Shown: in pieces, positions 38,923-47,237 of the stretch
Numbering within the stretch: position 1 is the stretch's first letter
Layout of the letters: each line of letters starts with the position of its first letter
Notes under the pieces: generated by a model
Database searches by the model: none
What the model was told of the DNA's origin: nothing
The model's input: only the letters and a program-made list of their open reading frames with translations
Assembly (NCBI RefSeq): GCF_003226855.1
Contig: NZ_CP029820.1
Span: forward strand, 545,501 to 609,500
Source: Blattabacterium sp. (Cryptocercus kyebangensis)
Lineage (GTDB): Bacteria; Bacteroidota; Bacteroidia; Flavobacteriales; Blattabacteriaceae
Length of the DNA: 64,000 nucleotides
Direction: 5' to 3'
Translations under genes and position numbers: made by a program

Positions 38923-41034
38923 TTATGATTTTTGAATAGAAATCTGAATATCATTTTTTTTATCGTTCATTTTCAATGTGATCTTATCTCCTTTTTTTAA
39001 GGTTTCACTAATGATACATTCCGATATGGGATTTTTTACAAATTTTTCTATTACTCTTTTTAATGGACGGGCTCCATATTCTTGGTCAAATCCTTTTTCC
39101 TTAATAAAATCTTTTACTTCTGGAAATAAAATTAATTTATATCCTAAATAAGACATATGAATACTTATTTTTTCTAATTCTAGATAAGTTATTTTAGATA
39201 TATCTTCTTGGTTAAGAGTATTAAAAATGATAATATCATCTATTCTATTTAAAAATTCTGGAGAAAAAGTTTTTTTCAAAGTTTTTTCTAAAATATTTTT
39301 ATAATCATTCGATTTTTTTGATTTAGTATAAAAACCTATTTCTTGACCAAATTCTCTTAACTTTTTAGTATCCGTATTTGAAGTAAAAATAATTACAGAA
39401 TTTTTAAAGTTTACTTTTCTTCCAAGACTATCCGTTATACATCCATAATCAAGCATTTGTAATAGAACATGAAATACTTCATGATGGGCCTTTTCTATTT
39501 CATCTAATAAAATAACAGAATAAGGTTTACGACGTATAATTTCTGTTAGTTGTCCTCCTTCTTCGTATCCAACATAACCAGGTGGTGCCCCTATTAATCT
39601 AGAAACAGAAAATTTTTCCATATATTCACTCATATCGATACGTACTAATGATTCTTCTGAATCAAAAAGTTCTTTTGAAAATACTTTTGCCAAATAAGTT
39701 TTTCCCACTCCTGTTTTTCCAAAAAAAATAAAAGATCCTATAGGACAATTAGGATCTTTTAAACCTGTTCTATTCCTTTTAACTGCTTTCACTATTTTTT
39801 CTATAGCTTCATCTTGTCCTATTATTTTTTCTTTTAGAATGCTCATCATTTTATTCAACTTTTTCATTTCCGCTTGAGCTATTCTATTTACTGGAACTCC
39901 ACTCATCATGGAAACGACTTCTTCTACATTTTCTTCAGAAACTATTTCTTTATTTTCTTTGGATAAATTTTCCCATGATTTTTGTTCTTTAATCAATTGT
40001 TTTTCTATACGTTTTTCTGTATCACGTAGCTGCGCTGCTTCTTCATATTTTTGTCTTTTAACTACTTGGGATTTTTTTTCCCTAATATTTTCCAATTCTT
40101 TTTCCAAAGAAACTATTTCTTGAGGAACTTTAATATTTTTAATATGTACACGAGATCCAGCTTCATCTAGGGCGTCAATGGCTTTATCTGGTAAATAACG
40201 ATCAACAATATATCGTACAGTTAAATTTACACAAGCTTTTATAGATTCTTCTGTATAAATTACATTATGGTGACTTTCATATTTTTCTTTTATTTTTTTT
40301 AAAATTTCAATAGTTTCTTCTTCAGAAGATGGTTGTACTATAATTTTTTGAAATCTACGTTCTAATGCTCCATCTTTTTCTATATATTGTCTATATTCAT
40401 TTAACGTAGTGGCTCCAATACATTGAATGGAACCTCTAGCTAAAGCTGGTTTGAATATATTAGAAGCATCCAATGAACCGGTTGTTCCTCCTGCTCCAAT
40501 CATCGTATGAATTTCATCTATGAAAAGAATTAAATCTACATCTTTTTCTGACTCATTTATGATAGTTTTCATTCTTTCCTCAAACTGACCTCTATATTTA
40601 GTTCCAGCGACTAGACTTGCTAAGTCTAAAACAACTACTCTTTTATTATATAAGACTCTGGAAACTTTTTTTTGTACAATACGAAAAGCTAATCCCTCTG
40701 CAATAGCAGATTTTCCTACACCTGGTTCTCCTATAAGAAGAGGATTATTCTTTTTTCTTCTGCTCAATATTTGAGATACTCGTTCCACTTCCTTATCTCT
40801 TCCTACTATTGGATCTAATTTACCTTCAATAGCAATAGAATTTAGATCAATTCCAAAATTGTTCAATACTGGAGTATTGCTTCTTATAGAAGTTCCTTTA
40901 TAATAACTGGAACCCATTCTGATTCCTCCAAATCCACCACCAAATCCACTACTACCATAAGAAGAAGTGGAGCTCTCATTTTCAATATTTTCATCTGAAT
41001 AAGTAGAAGAAAAAAAAAATCTATTATGATTCAT
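38923..41034 (-). CDS. clpC: ClpC-type AAA+ chaperone, lacking the N-terminal Clp_N domain
   Basis: ClpC unfolds proteins for ClpP (encoded at 63273-63950). Two AAA+ modules are present: the first with GEPGVGKSAIAEG and ILFIDEIHTMIGAG, the second with GKTGVGKTYLAKV and VILLDEIEKAH. A UVR motif, KYEEAAQLRDTEKRIEKQL, sits in the middle domain. At 703 residues it is about 140 shorter than usual. Instead of the Clp_N repeat domain there is a Ser/Gly-rich leader of about 55 residues. An in-frame stop lies 10 codons upstream of the ATG and the dnaX gene is only 95 bp away, so the domain is truly missing. Confidence 0.94.
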   Translation of the reverse strand: MNHNRFFFSSTYSDENIENESSTSSYGSSGFGGGFGGIRMGSSYYKGTSIRSNTPVLNNFGIDLNSIAIEGKLDPIVGRDKEVERVSQILSRRKKNNPLLIGEPGVGKSAIAEGLAFRIVQKKVSRVLYNKRVVVLDLASLVAGTKYRGQFEERMKTIINESEKDVDLILFIDEIHTMIGAGGTTGSLDASNIFKPALARGSIQCIGATTLNEYRQYIEKDGALERRFQKIIVQPSSEEETIEILKKIKEKYESHHNVIYTEESIKACVNLTVRYIVDRYLPDKAIDALDEAGSRVHIKNIKVPQEIVSLEKELENIREKKSQVVKRQKYEEAAQLRDTEKRIEKQLIKEQKSWENLSKENKEIVSEENVEEVVSMMSGVPVNRIAQAEMKKLNKMMSILKEKIIGQDEAIEKIVKAVKRNRTGLKDPNCPIGSFIFFGKTGVGKTYLAKVFSKELFDSEESLVRIDMSEYMEKFSVSRLIGAPPGYVGYEEGGQLTEIIRRKPYSVILLDEIEKAHHEVFHVLLQMLDYGCITDSLGRKVNFKNSVIIFTSNTDTKKLREFGQEIGFYTKSKKSNDYKNILEKTLKKTFSPEFLNRIDDIIIFNTLNQEDISKITYLELEKISIHMSYLGYKLILFPEVKDFIKEKGFDQEYGARPLKRVIEKFVKNPISECIISETLKKGDKITLKMNDKKNDIQISIQKS

Positions 41035-41059
41035 AAATAAAAATGTTTCGAGGAAGATA

Positions 41060-41097
41060 AATTATCTATTTCATTTGTACAAATGAAATAGATAATT
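41060..41097. repeat. 38-bp perfect palindrome between dnaX and clpC
   Basis: Two 19-base arms, AATTATCTATTTCATTTGT and its exact reverse complement, meet with no spacer at 41078/41079. It lies in the 95-bp gap between dnaX and clpC, both on the minus strand. It could be a hairpin that ends dnaX transcription, an operator for clpC, or a cruciform site. No run of T follows on the minus strand, which is against a classic terminator. Confidence 0.9.
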
Positions 41098-41129
41098 GAA
41101 TATCTTCAATTGTCTTTTTTTTGTTTATT

Positions 41130-42584
41130 TTATTGTATTGGTATAATAGAAGATGAAAATTTCAAATTTAATCTTTCTATCAATTTATCTACACACTTAT
41201 TTTTTTTGGATAAAAAATTATATTTTTTTTTTGGAAAATTTTCTAATTTTTTTGTTAAAGTTTTAAATTTTAAATGAGGGTTATTTAATTTTTTACGTAA
41301 GTATTTTATAAAATATGTTTGGATTAAGAAATATTCACGATTTTCTAATTTTGAAGGAATTATTAAAATTATTCTATTTTCTAAAATTTGGAATTGTATT
41401 TCATTTTTTAATGAATTTAAATAAATTGGATTTATTTTTTCGGAAAATTTGTGTATAAAAATTTTCCAATTTTCTTTTAAAAATTGAATTTTTTTATTTT
41501 TTAATTCAGAATAATTACGATTTAAATTCCATTTATAAAAACCATTAAATAATTGTATTAAATATATTTCTATTGTTAATCTAGAATTTTTACTCAATTT
41601 AGATTCCTTTTCCATATCATGACAAATGATTAAAGCCTTAATTAAAAAAGAAGAAGATAATCTCTTTGACTGCTGTATATAAGATTGTATAATAGTTTTC
41701 TTTTTATATTTTAAAAGAAATAGGGTATCCGTATTTTTAGATAATAATAAATTTCTAAAATGAGTGGTTAATCCACCTGTAAAATTAATAGATGAAACTC
41801 CATTTTTCAAAAATTTATCCAATAATATTAATATTTTAGATATTTTTTCGTCTAATAGATAATCAATCACTTTAAAATAGGAATCTATATCAAGAATACC
41901 TAGTTTTTCCATTACTAATTTCTTAGAAATTTTTTTTTCTTCATAGAAAGTAAGTCTATCAAAAGTATAAAGGGCTTTACTAACTGAACCATTTCCATAT
42001 TGAGATATGAGAAATAAAGCTTCCTTTTCTATTTGAATACATTCTTTTTCCGAAATTTTTTTCAAAAAAAAATAAATTTCTCTTAAAGAAATTTGTTTAA
42101 ATTCATAAACTTGACTACGTGAAATAATGGGGTCTATTATTTCATTATTTTCTGAACAACAGAAAATTAATAATACATGTGAAGGAAGTTTTTCCATACT
42201 TTTGAAAAGGAGGTTAAAAGATTCTTGAGAAAATAAATGAATATCATTTATAATAAGTATTTTGTACTTTCCTTTTTTTGGATATAAAAAAATTTTCCTG
42301 ATCATTTCAAAAATGGATTCTTGATTAAAAAATCCACTAATTTCAAATACATTCAAGGATACTCCTTCTGAAAAAGAATTTAATTCATTGGCCAAAATTT
42401 GTGCACATGTATTTTTCCCAACTCCTTTTGGCCCCATAAATAATAAAATTTGAGATAAAAAACTGTTTTTTATTGCCTTTTTTAAAATAATTGTAACTTC
42501 ATTTTGACCAATGAGATCATTCCATTTTACAGGTCTATATTTTTTAGTTAATACAGTTTTGTAAGAAAAACCCTTATTATCCAT
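41130..42584 (-). CDS. dnaX: DNA polymerase III subunit gamma/tau, with altered ATPase motifs
   Basis: DnaX forms the clamp loader. The N-terminus TKKYRPVKWNDLIGQNEV and the fold order fit the family. The ATPase motifs are unusual: Walker A reads GPKGVGKNTCA, with Asn where Thr/Ser coordinates magnesium, and Walker B reads ILIINDIHLF instead of the family IDEVH. The four zinc-binding cysteines after Walker A are absent. The arginine-finger motif SRS is kept (IISRSQVYEF). At 484 residues, the tau-like C-terminal half is short and Lys/Asn-rich. It lies 15 bp after sucC. It may be a structural, ATPase-weak subunit. Confidence 0.88.
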   Translation of the reverse strand: MDNKGFSYKTVLTKKYRPVKWNDLIGQNEVTIILKKAIKNSFLSQILLFMGPKGVGKNTCAQILANELNSFSEGVSLNVFEISGFFNQESIFEMIRKIFLYPKKGKYKILIINDIHLFSQESFNLLFKSMEKLPSHVLLIFCCSENNEIIDPIISRSQVYEFKQISLREIYFFLKKISEKECIQIEKEALFLISQYGNGSVSKALYTFDRLTFYEEKKISKKLVMEKLGILDIDSYFKVIDYLLDEKISKILILLDKFLKNGVSSINFTGGLTTHFRNLLLSKNTDTLFLLKYKKKTIIQSYIQQSKRLSSSFLIKALIICHDMEKESKLSKNSRLTIEIYLIQLFNGFYKWNLNRNYSELKNKKIQFLKENWKIFIHKFSEKINPIYLNSLKNEIQFQILENRIILIIPSKLENREYFLIQTYFIKYLRKKLNNPHLKFKTLTKKLENFPKKKYNFLSKKNKCVDKLIERLNLKFSSSIIPIQ

Positions 42585-42599
42585 TATTCTAATTTAATA

Positions 42600-43787
42600 C
42601 TAATCCGATAAAATTTCTTTAATTTTATCAGAGGCTTCTTTTAAAGTATAAGTAGAATAAATCGGTAATTTACTAGTTTCAAGTTTTTTTTTGGCTTTTT
42701 CTTCATTGGTTCCTTGTAAACGAACAACGACCGGTATTTTAATATCATGGTCAATATGATGATAGGAATTAATAATTCCATCTGCAACGGTATCACAACG
42801 AACAATTCCTCCGAAAATATTTATTAATATAACTTGAACCGATGGATCTTTCAATATAAGAAGAAAGGCTTTTTCTACACGTTTTTTATCAGCATCTCCT
42901 CCTATATCTAAAAAATTAGCTGGATAACCTCCACAAGATTTAATCATATCCATAGTAGCCATAGCTAATCCAGCTCCATTTACCATACACCCTACATTTC
43001 CTTCCAATTTTAGAAAATTCAATCTATATTCAAGAGCTTCTATTTCAATAGGCTCCTCTTCTTCTCTATCACGTAGATTAGCATATTTTTTTTGACGAAA
43101 TAATGCATTATCATCTATAATTATTTTTGTATCTACTGCTATAATTTTATTATCAAAAGTATAAATTAAAGGATTTATTTCTAACAATGTAGCATCACAA
43201 GATAAATAAGCATTGTAAAGAGAAATTAAAAAAGAACTTAAATTTTTTATTCCTAAATTAAACCCAATTTTTCTGGCTTGAAATAGATGTAATCCCCATG
43301 ATGGGTCTATTTCTTCTATATATATTTTATTTGGATATTTTTTTGATATATATTCAATATCCATTCCTCCTTCTTTAGAATAAAGAATTACATTTTTTTC
43401 TAGATCACGATTTAGAAATATTGATAAATAATATTCTTTAGGAATGTAGTAAGGAGAAGGAGAAGAATATACATCTTCAGAAATTAAAACTTTATGAACT
43501 AATTTTCCTTTTTTTGAAGTTTGGGGAGTGATTAGATAATTTCCCAAAATTTCTTTGGATTTTTTATATACTTCTTCCAAAGATTGGACAACTTTTATTC
43601 CTCCACCTTTTCCACGACCTCCTGCATGTACTTGTGCCTTAATAACTAAAGATTTTTTATTAGTTTTCTCAAAAATAATTTTTGCAGCTTTTACAGCTTC
43701 TTCTGGAGAAGAAGCAATGATCCCATAAGGGACATGAACTGAAAAAGAATTTAATATTTCTTTTCCCTGGAATTCATGTAAATTCAT
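42600..43787 (-). CDS. sucC: succinyl-CoA synthetase subunit beta
   Basis: SucC, with SucD, makes ATP or GTP and succinate from succinyl-CoA in the TCA cycle. The ATP-grasp N-terminus is MNLHEFQGKEILNSFSVHVP, followed by VIKAQVHAGGRGKGGGIKVV. The C-terminal CoA-ligase part has GCMVNGAGLAMATMD and NIFGGIVRCDTVADGI. The length of 395 residues is complete. sucD is not adjacent. The gene is divergent from the lolD-like gene across a 103-bp gap. Confidence 0.96.
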   Translation of the reverse strand: MNLHEFQGKEILNSFSVHVPYGIIASSPEEAVKAAKIIFEKTNKKSLVIKAQVHAGGRGKGGGIKVVQSLEEVYKKSKEILGNYLITPQTSKKGKLVHKVLISEDVYSSPSPYYIPKEYYLSIFLNRDLEKNVILYSKEGGMDIEYISKKYPNKIYIEEIDPSWGLHLFQARKIGFNLGIKNLSSFLISLYNAYLSCDATLLEINPLIYTFDNKIIAVDTKIIIDDNALFRQKKYANLRDREEEEPIEIEALEYRLNFLKLEGNVGCMVNGAGLAMATMDMIKSCGGYPANFLDIGGDADKKRVEKAFLLILKDPSVQVILINIFGGIVRCDTVADGIINSYHHIDHDIKIPVVVRLQGTNEEKAKKKLETSKLPIYSTYTLKEASDKIKEILSD

Positions 43788-43828
43788 TTAGAATACTTTT
43801 TAAAAGTAAATTTAAACTAAAATTAGTT

Positions 43829-43836
43829 TATTTTTG
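43829..43836 (+). promoter_or_regulatory. possible -7 box (TATTTTTG) for the lolD-like gene
   Basis: TATTTTTG matches TAnnTTTG and ends 54 bases before the ATG, further than in other cases. An inverted repeat, TAAACTAA-AA-TTAGTTTA (43813-43830), overlaps its left end, in the shared sucC/lolD promoter gap. Confidence 0.3.
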
Positions 43837-43890
43837 AAAAGTTTTTTTTAGTTTCTTAATGATAAGATTACTAAATTTACATAAAAATTT

Positions 43891-44558
43891 ATGGTTCAAT
43901 CTGAAAATATTTATAAATCCTTTGGAAAAGAAGAAATTTTGAAAGGAGTCAATCTTATAGTTAAAAAAGGAAGTATAGTATGTATATTAGGTGAATCTGG
44001 ATCTGGAAAGAGTACTTTATTGCATATACTGGGAACTTTAGAGAATCCTACTTTAAAAAAAAAGGAAAAAACAGTTTTAAAAATAGATGGAGAAAATGTA
44101 TTGTCCATTTCGGAAAAAAGACTATCTATTATTAGAAACGAAAAAATTGGATTTATATTTCAAACACCACAACTTCTTCCTGAATTTACAGCATTAGAAA
44201 ATGTTTGTTTGCCAAGATTGATAAAAATTAGGGATAAAAAAAATGTAAAAAAAAAGGAAAAAAATTATTGAATAAATTGAATATTTCTCAATTTGAAAAC
44301 TCAAAACCTGAAGAATTATCTGGAGGTCAAAAACAAAGGATATGTATTGCAAGAGCATTAATTAATGATCCTAAAATAATTTTTGCAGATGAGCCTTCAG
44401 GTAACCTGGATATGAAAAATGCTAAAAAATTACACGATTTTTTTTTTTCCCTAAGAGAAGAATTTAAACAAACTTTTTTAATTGTAACACATAATCTAAA
44501 ATTAGCAGATATGGCAGATGAAAAGTTGAAAATAGAAAATGGAATAGTAATTAAGTAA
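43891..44558 (+). pseudogene. lolD: LolD-like ABC transporter ATPase, split by a one-base frameshift in a poly(A) region
   Basis: LolD powers release of lipoproteins from the inner membrane. Part 1 (43891-44271) has Walker [18 protein letters not shown] and the Q-loop [11 protein letters not shown]. Part 2 (44268-44558) has the signature LSGGQKQR, Walker B KIIFADEPSGNLD and the H-loop IVTHN. The frame changes between 44236 and 44264, where runs of 8, 9 and 7 A occur; one extra A gives [19 protein letters not shown] and a normal protein of about 222 residues. All ATPase motifs are otherwise intact. It may be a sequencing error, early decay, or slippage-rescued, as for hemD. Confidence 0.85.
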
Positions 44559-44569
44559 AATTAACAAAA

Positions 44570-45238
44570 ATGCTTTTAAATAAACTTTCTATTAAACATA
44601 TTATCAAAAAACCAAAAATAGTCAATCAATATTTACCTCCTCTTTTTTTAATGATTCACGGATATGGAAGTAATGAAAAGGATCTTTTCTCTTTTCAAAA
44701 AGATATTCCAGAAAATTTTTTTATAATTAGTATTCAAGGATTTTATTCTTTTGGATCAGATAAATATTCTTGGTATGATATAGATTTTTCTAATGAAGAT
44801 CGATTCATAAATATTTTACAAGCTAAGAAAACTATTGAAAAAATATCTTGTTTTATAGATGAAGCTATTAAAGAATATCAATTAAACAAAAACCAAGTAT
44901 GGTTATGTGGATTTAGTCAAGGGGCTATTCTAAGTTATGCTATTGCTTTTAAAAATCCTGAAAAAGTAAAAAAAGTCATTGCTTTAAGTGGATATTTAGA
45001 AAAAAAACTTTTACCAAAAAAAATGAATTGTGCTTCTTATAAAGATTTAGAATTTTTTATTTCTCATGGAAAATATGATACCATTTGTCCTATTAATTTG
45101 GTAAAAAAAGGGATTCACTTTCTTAAAAATAAGAAAATACTTTCTTTACAATACAAAGAATACGATTCGGGACATTCTTTAAACAATTACAATTATCAGG
45201 ATCTCATTAATTGGATTAAAAAATATAAATATTTTTAA
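44570..45238 (+). CDS. alpha/beta-hydrolase, carboxylesterase/phospholipase family
   Basis: A 222-residue esterase of the LysoPL/carboxylesterase type. The oxyanion region is LMIHGYGSNEKDLFSF, the nucleophile Ser is in LCGFSQGAILSY, the acid Asp is in SHGKYDTICPI, and the His is in YDSGHSLNNYN. The catalytic triad is therefore complete. It lies 12 bp after the lolD-like gene and 11 bp before a small TPR protein. No signal peptide is seen, so it is probably cytoplasmic. Substrate is unknown. Confidence 0.9.
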   Translation: MLLNKLSIKHIIKKPKIVNQYLPPLFLMIHGYGSNEKDLFSFQKDIPENFFIISIQGFYSFGSDKYSWYDIDFSNEDRFINILQAKKTIEKISCFIDEAIKEYQLNKNQVWLCGFSQGAILSYAIAFKNPEKVKKVIALSGYLEKKLLPKKMNCASYKDLEFFISHGKYDTICPINLVKKGIHFLKNKKILSLQYKEYDSGHSLNNYNYQDLINWIKKYKYF

Positions 45239-45248
45239 TAAAAATTTG

Positions 45249-45803
45249 ATGAAAAAATCCACAAAAATACTTTTTTCCTTATTTATTTTTATAGGATCTA
45301 TTTATTTTTTTTGGAATAAAAATTATTTATTTGGAATAATTATAATTTTTTTTGGATTACTTCCTATCTTTTTTTATTTCAGGAATGAATTTTTATTATT
45401 AGCCTTTTTTAAAATAAAAAAAAAAGATATGAAAGGATTAAAGAAGTCTTTAGACTTTATAAAAAATCCAAAATTACAACTAAGAAAAAATCAAATGGCC
45501 TATTACTATTTTCTTCATGGAATTTTATATTCAGAATCGAATATGCATCAATCGGAAAATTATATGCAAAAAGCTATAGATTTTGGGTTAAAATTTAAGC
45601 AAAATATAGCTATAGCTAAATTAAACTTAGCAATTTCCTCTTTATCAAGAGGAAATAAAAAAAAAGCTGAACTATTATTATCAGAAGCAAAAAAGATGGA
45701 TACAAGAGGTCTATTGCATGATCAAATTCAAATAATAAAAATACAAATGAGAAAAATGAATATGGTAGATAGACAAAATCCTTATATCAGAAAAAATTTT
45801 TAA
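45249..45803 (+). CDS. small membrane protein with TPR-like C-terminus
   Basis: The 184-residue protein has two membrane helices (about residues 6-22 and 26-43) and a helical cytoplasmic part with TPR-like units (QMAYYYFLHGILYSESNMHQ; KLNLAISSLSRGNKKKAELL). The frame reaches back to a TTG at 45246, but the ATG at 45249 is simpler. It is the last gene of the lolD-esterase run. I do not recognise a specific family; similar proteins occur beside this esterase in flavobacteria, from memory. Confidence 0.7.
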   Translation: MKKSTKILFSLFIFIGSIYFFWNKNYLFGIIIIFFGLLPIFFYFRNEFLLLAFFKIKKKDMKGLKKSLDFIKNPKLQLRKNQMAYYYFLHGILYSESNMHQSENYMQKAIDFGLKFKQNIAIAKLNLAISSLSRGNKKKAELLLSEAKKMDTRGLLHDQIQIIKIQMRKMNMVDRQNPYIRKNF

Positions 45804-45870
45804 AATATGGTAAATCCATAATATAATCCTTTAATGGTATTTTATTATTTATACTAAAAAGGTCAATTTT

Positions 45871-45904
45871 CTATTGAAAAAATTGATAGAATTCTATCCA
45901 ATAG
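45871..45904. terminator. nested inverted repeat between convergent genes
   Basis: CTATTG (45871-45876) pairs with CAATAG (45899-45904), and inside it GATAGAATTCTATC (45885-45898) is a 14-bp palindrome. It lies in the 149-bp gap between the converging TPR gene and sucB, so a bidirectional end signal is plausible. U-tracts are weak on both sides. Confidence 0.4.
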
Positions 45905-45952
45905 GTTTATAAGTTTCCCCTATATTCTATATTCCAAAATTTTTTTTTAGAA

Positions 45953-47197
45953 TCATAATTCCAATATTTTAGGAATGTTTTTTTCATTTTCTCCCATTAA
46001 AAATTTTATTGGATTTTCTATTGATTCTTTCACAGATACTAAAAATCCAACAGCTTCCTTACCATCAATTATTCTATGATCATAGGATAACGATAAATAC
46101 ATTATGGGACGTATTTCGATGGATTTATTAACAACTACAGGTCTTTCCACTACTTTATGCATTCCTAAAATAGCACTTTGTGGTGGATTTATTATTGGAG
46201 TCGAAAGCATAGATCCAAATATTCCACCATTAGTAATGGTAAAAGTGCCTCCTTTCATTTCATCTATAGAAATTTTTCCATTTCGAACACGTGTAGATAA
46301 TCTACTAATTTCTTGTTCTATACCACGAAAAGATAAATGTTCTGCATTTCTAATGACTGGAACCATCAAACCTTTAGGTCCTGAAATAGCAATACTAATA
46401 TCACAATATTCAAAATTAATTTTTTGTTCTCCATGGATTATTGCATTAATATCTGGATATATATATAGACCTCTAACACAAGAAATAGTAAAAAAAGACA
46501 TAAATCCTAAATTAACTCCATGTATTTCCTTAAAAATACTTTTGTATTTTTCTCTTATTAAGAAAATTTCCTGCATATCTACTTCATTAAAAGTAGTTAG
46601 CATCGCCGTTTTATTTTTTACAGAAACCAATCTCTCAGAGATTTTTCTTCTAAGAGGAGAAAGAGTAGTAACTCTTTTTGAACGATACACTGGAGTAGAT
46701 TTTCCTCCTATAATATAAGGGAAATGTATATCGGTCGTAGTCTCAGAAATAATACAATCTTTTTTTGTTATTCTTCCATGTTTCCCCGTTCCTTGAATGG
46801 ATTCTATAGGAATATTTTTTTCTGCCAATATTTTTTTTGATGCTGGAGAAGGCCAGTTCTTATTATAAGAAACTGTTTCCTTTTTTTTATTTTTATTAAT
46901 CTTATTTTTTTTTTCTTCAGGATATGGTTTTTTAGATTCTTCCTCATAAATTTTTCTTTTTTTAGAAGTGTCTATAGTACATAGAATATCCCCTACTTTT
47001 ATTTTTTTTCCTTTTTTTTCCATTAAGGTTATTACACCATTTTCTTCTGCAGAAATTTCTAAAGTTGCTTTATCTGAATCTAATTCAGCTATTACCTGAT
47101 TTTTGGAAACGTAATCCCCATCTTTAACAAGCCATGAGGTAACTTCTACCTCTGTAATTGATTCTCCTGGAGAAGGGGTCTTGACTTTTATTATCAT
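45953..47197 (-). CDS. sucB: 2-oxoglutarate dehydrogenase E2 (dihydrolipoamide succinyltransferase)
   Basis: E2 transfers succinyl groups from E1 to CoA. The lipoyl domain carries the modified Lys in AELDSDKATLEISAEENG. After a Lys-rich linker comes the E3-binding domain (ASKKILAEKNIP, GTGKHGRITKKD). The catalytic domain has FTITNGGIFGSMLSTPIINP and the active-site SYDHRIIDGKEAVGFL. At 414 residues it is complete. It lies 40 bp after sucA, in the standard order. The E3 subunit is not encoded in the window. Confidence 0.96.
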   Translation of the reverse strand: MIIKVKTPSPGESITEVEVTSWLVKDGDYVSKNQVIAELDSDKATLEISAEENGVITLMEKKGKKIKVGDILCTIDTSKKRKIYEEESKKPYPEEKKNKINKNKKKETVSYNKNWPSPASKKILAEKNIPIESIQGTGKHGRITKKDCIISETTTDIHFPYIIGGKSTPVYRSKRVTTLSPLRRKISERLVSVKNKTAMLTTFNEVDMQEIFLIREKYKSIFKEIHGVNLGFMSFFTISCVRGLYIYPDINAIIHGEQKINFEYCDISIAISGPKGLMVPVIRNAEHLSFRGIEQEISRLSTRVRNGKISIDEMKGGTFTITNGGIFGSMLSTPIINPPQSAILGMHKVVERPVVVNKSIEIRPIMYLSLSYDHRIIDGKEAVGFLVSVKESIENPIKFLMGENEKNIPKILEL

Positions 47198-47237
47198 AGA
47201 TAATTTAAATTTTAAGTATTATTTTATAATTTTAAAA

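Noticed and set aside
41130-42584. Programmed frameshift in dnaX as in E. coli
   Set aside because: No AAAAAAG slip site with a following hairpin was noticed at the right place, and the frame runs through without an overlapping short form.
46104-46718. A 204-codon open frame on the + strand
   Set aside because: It lies fully antisense to sucB, has no recognisable motif, and arises from base composition in the opposite strand.
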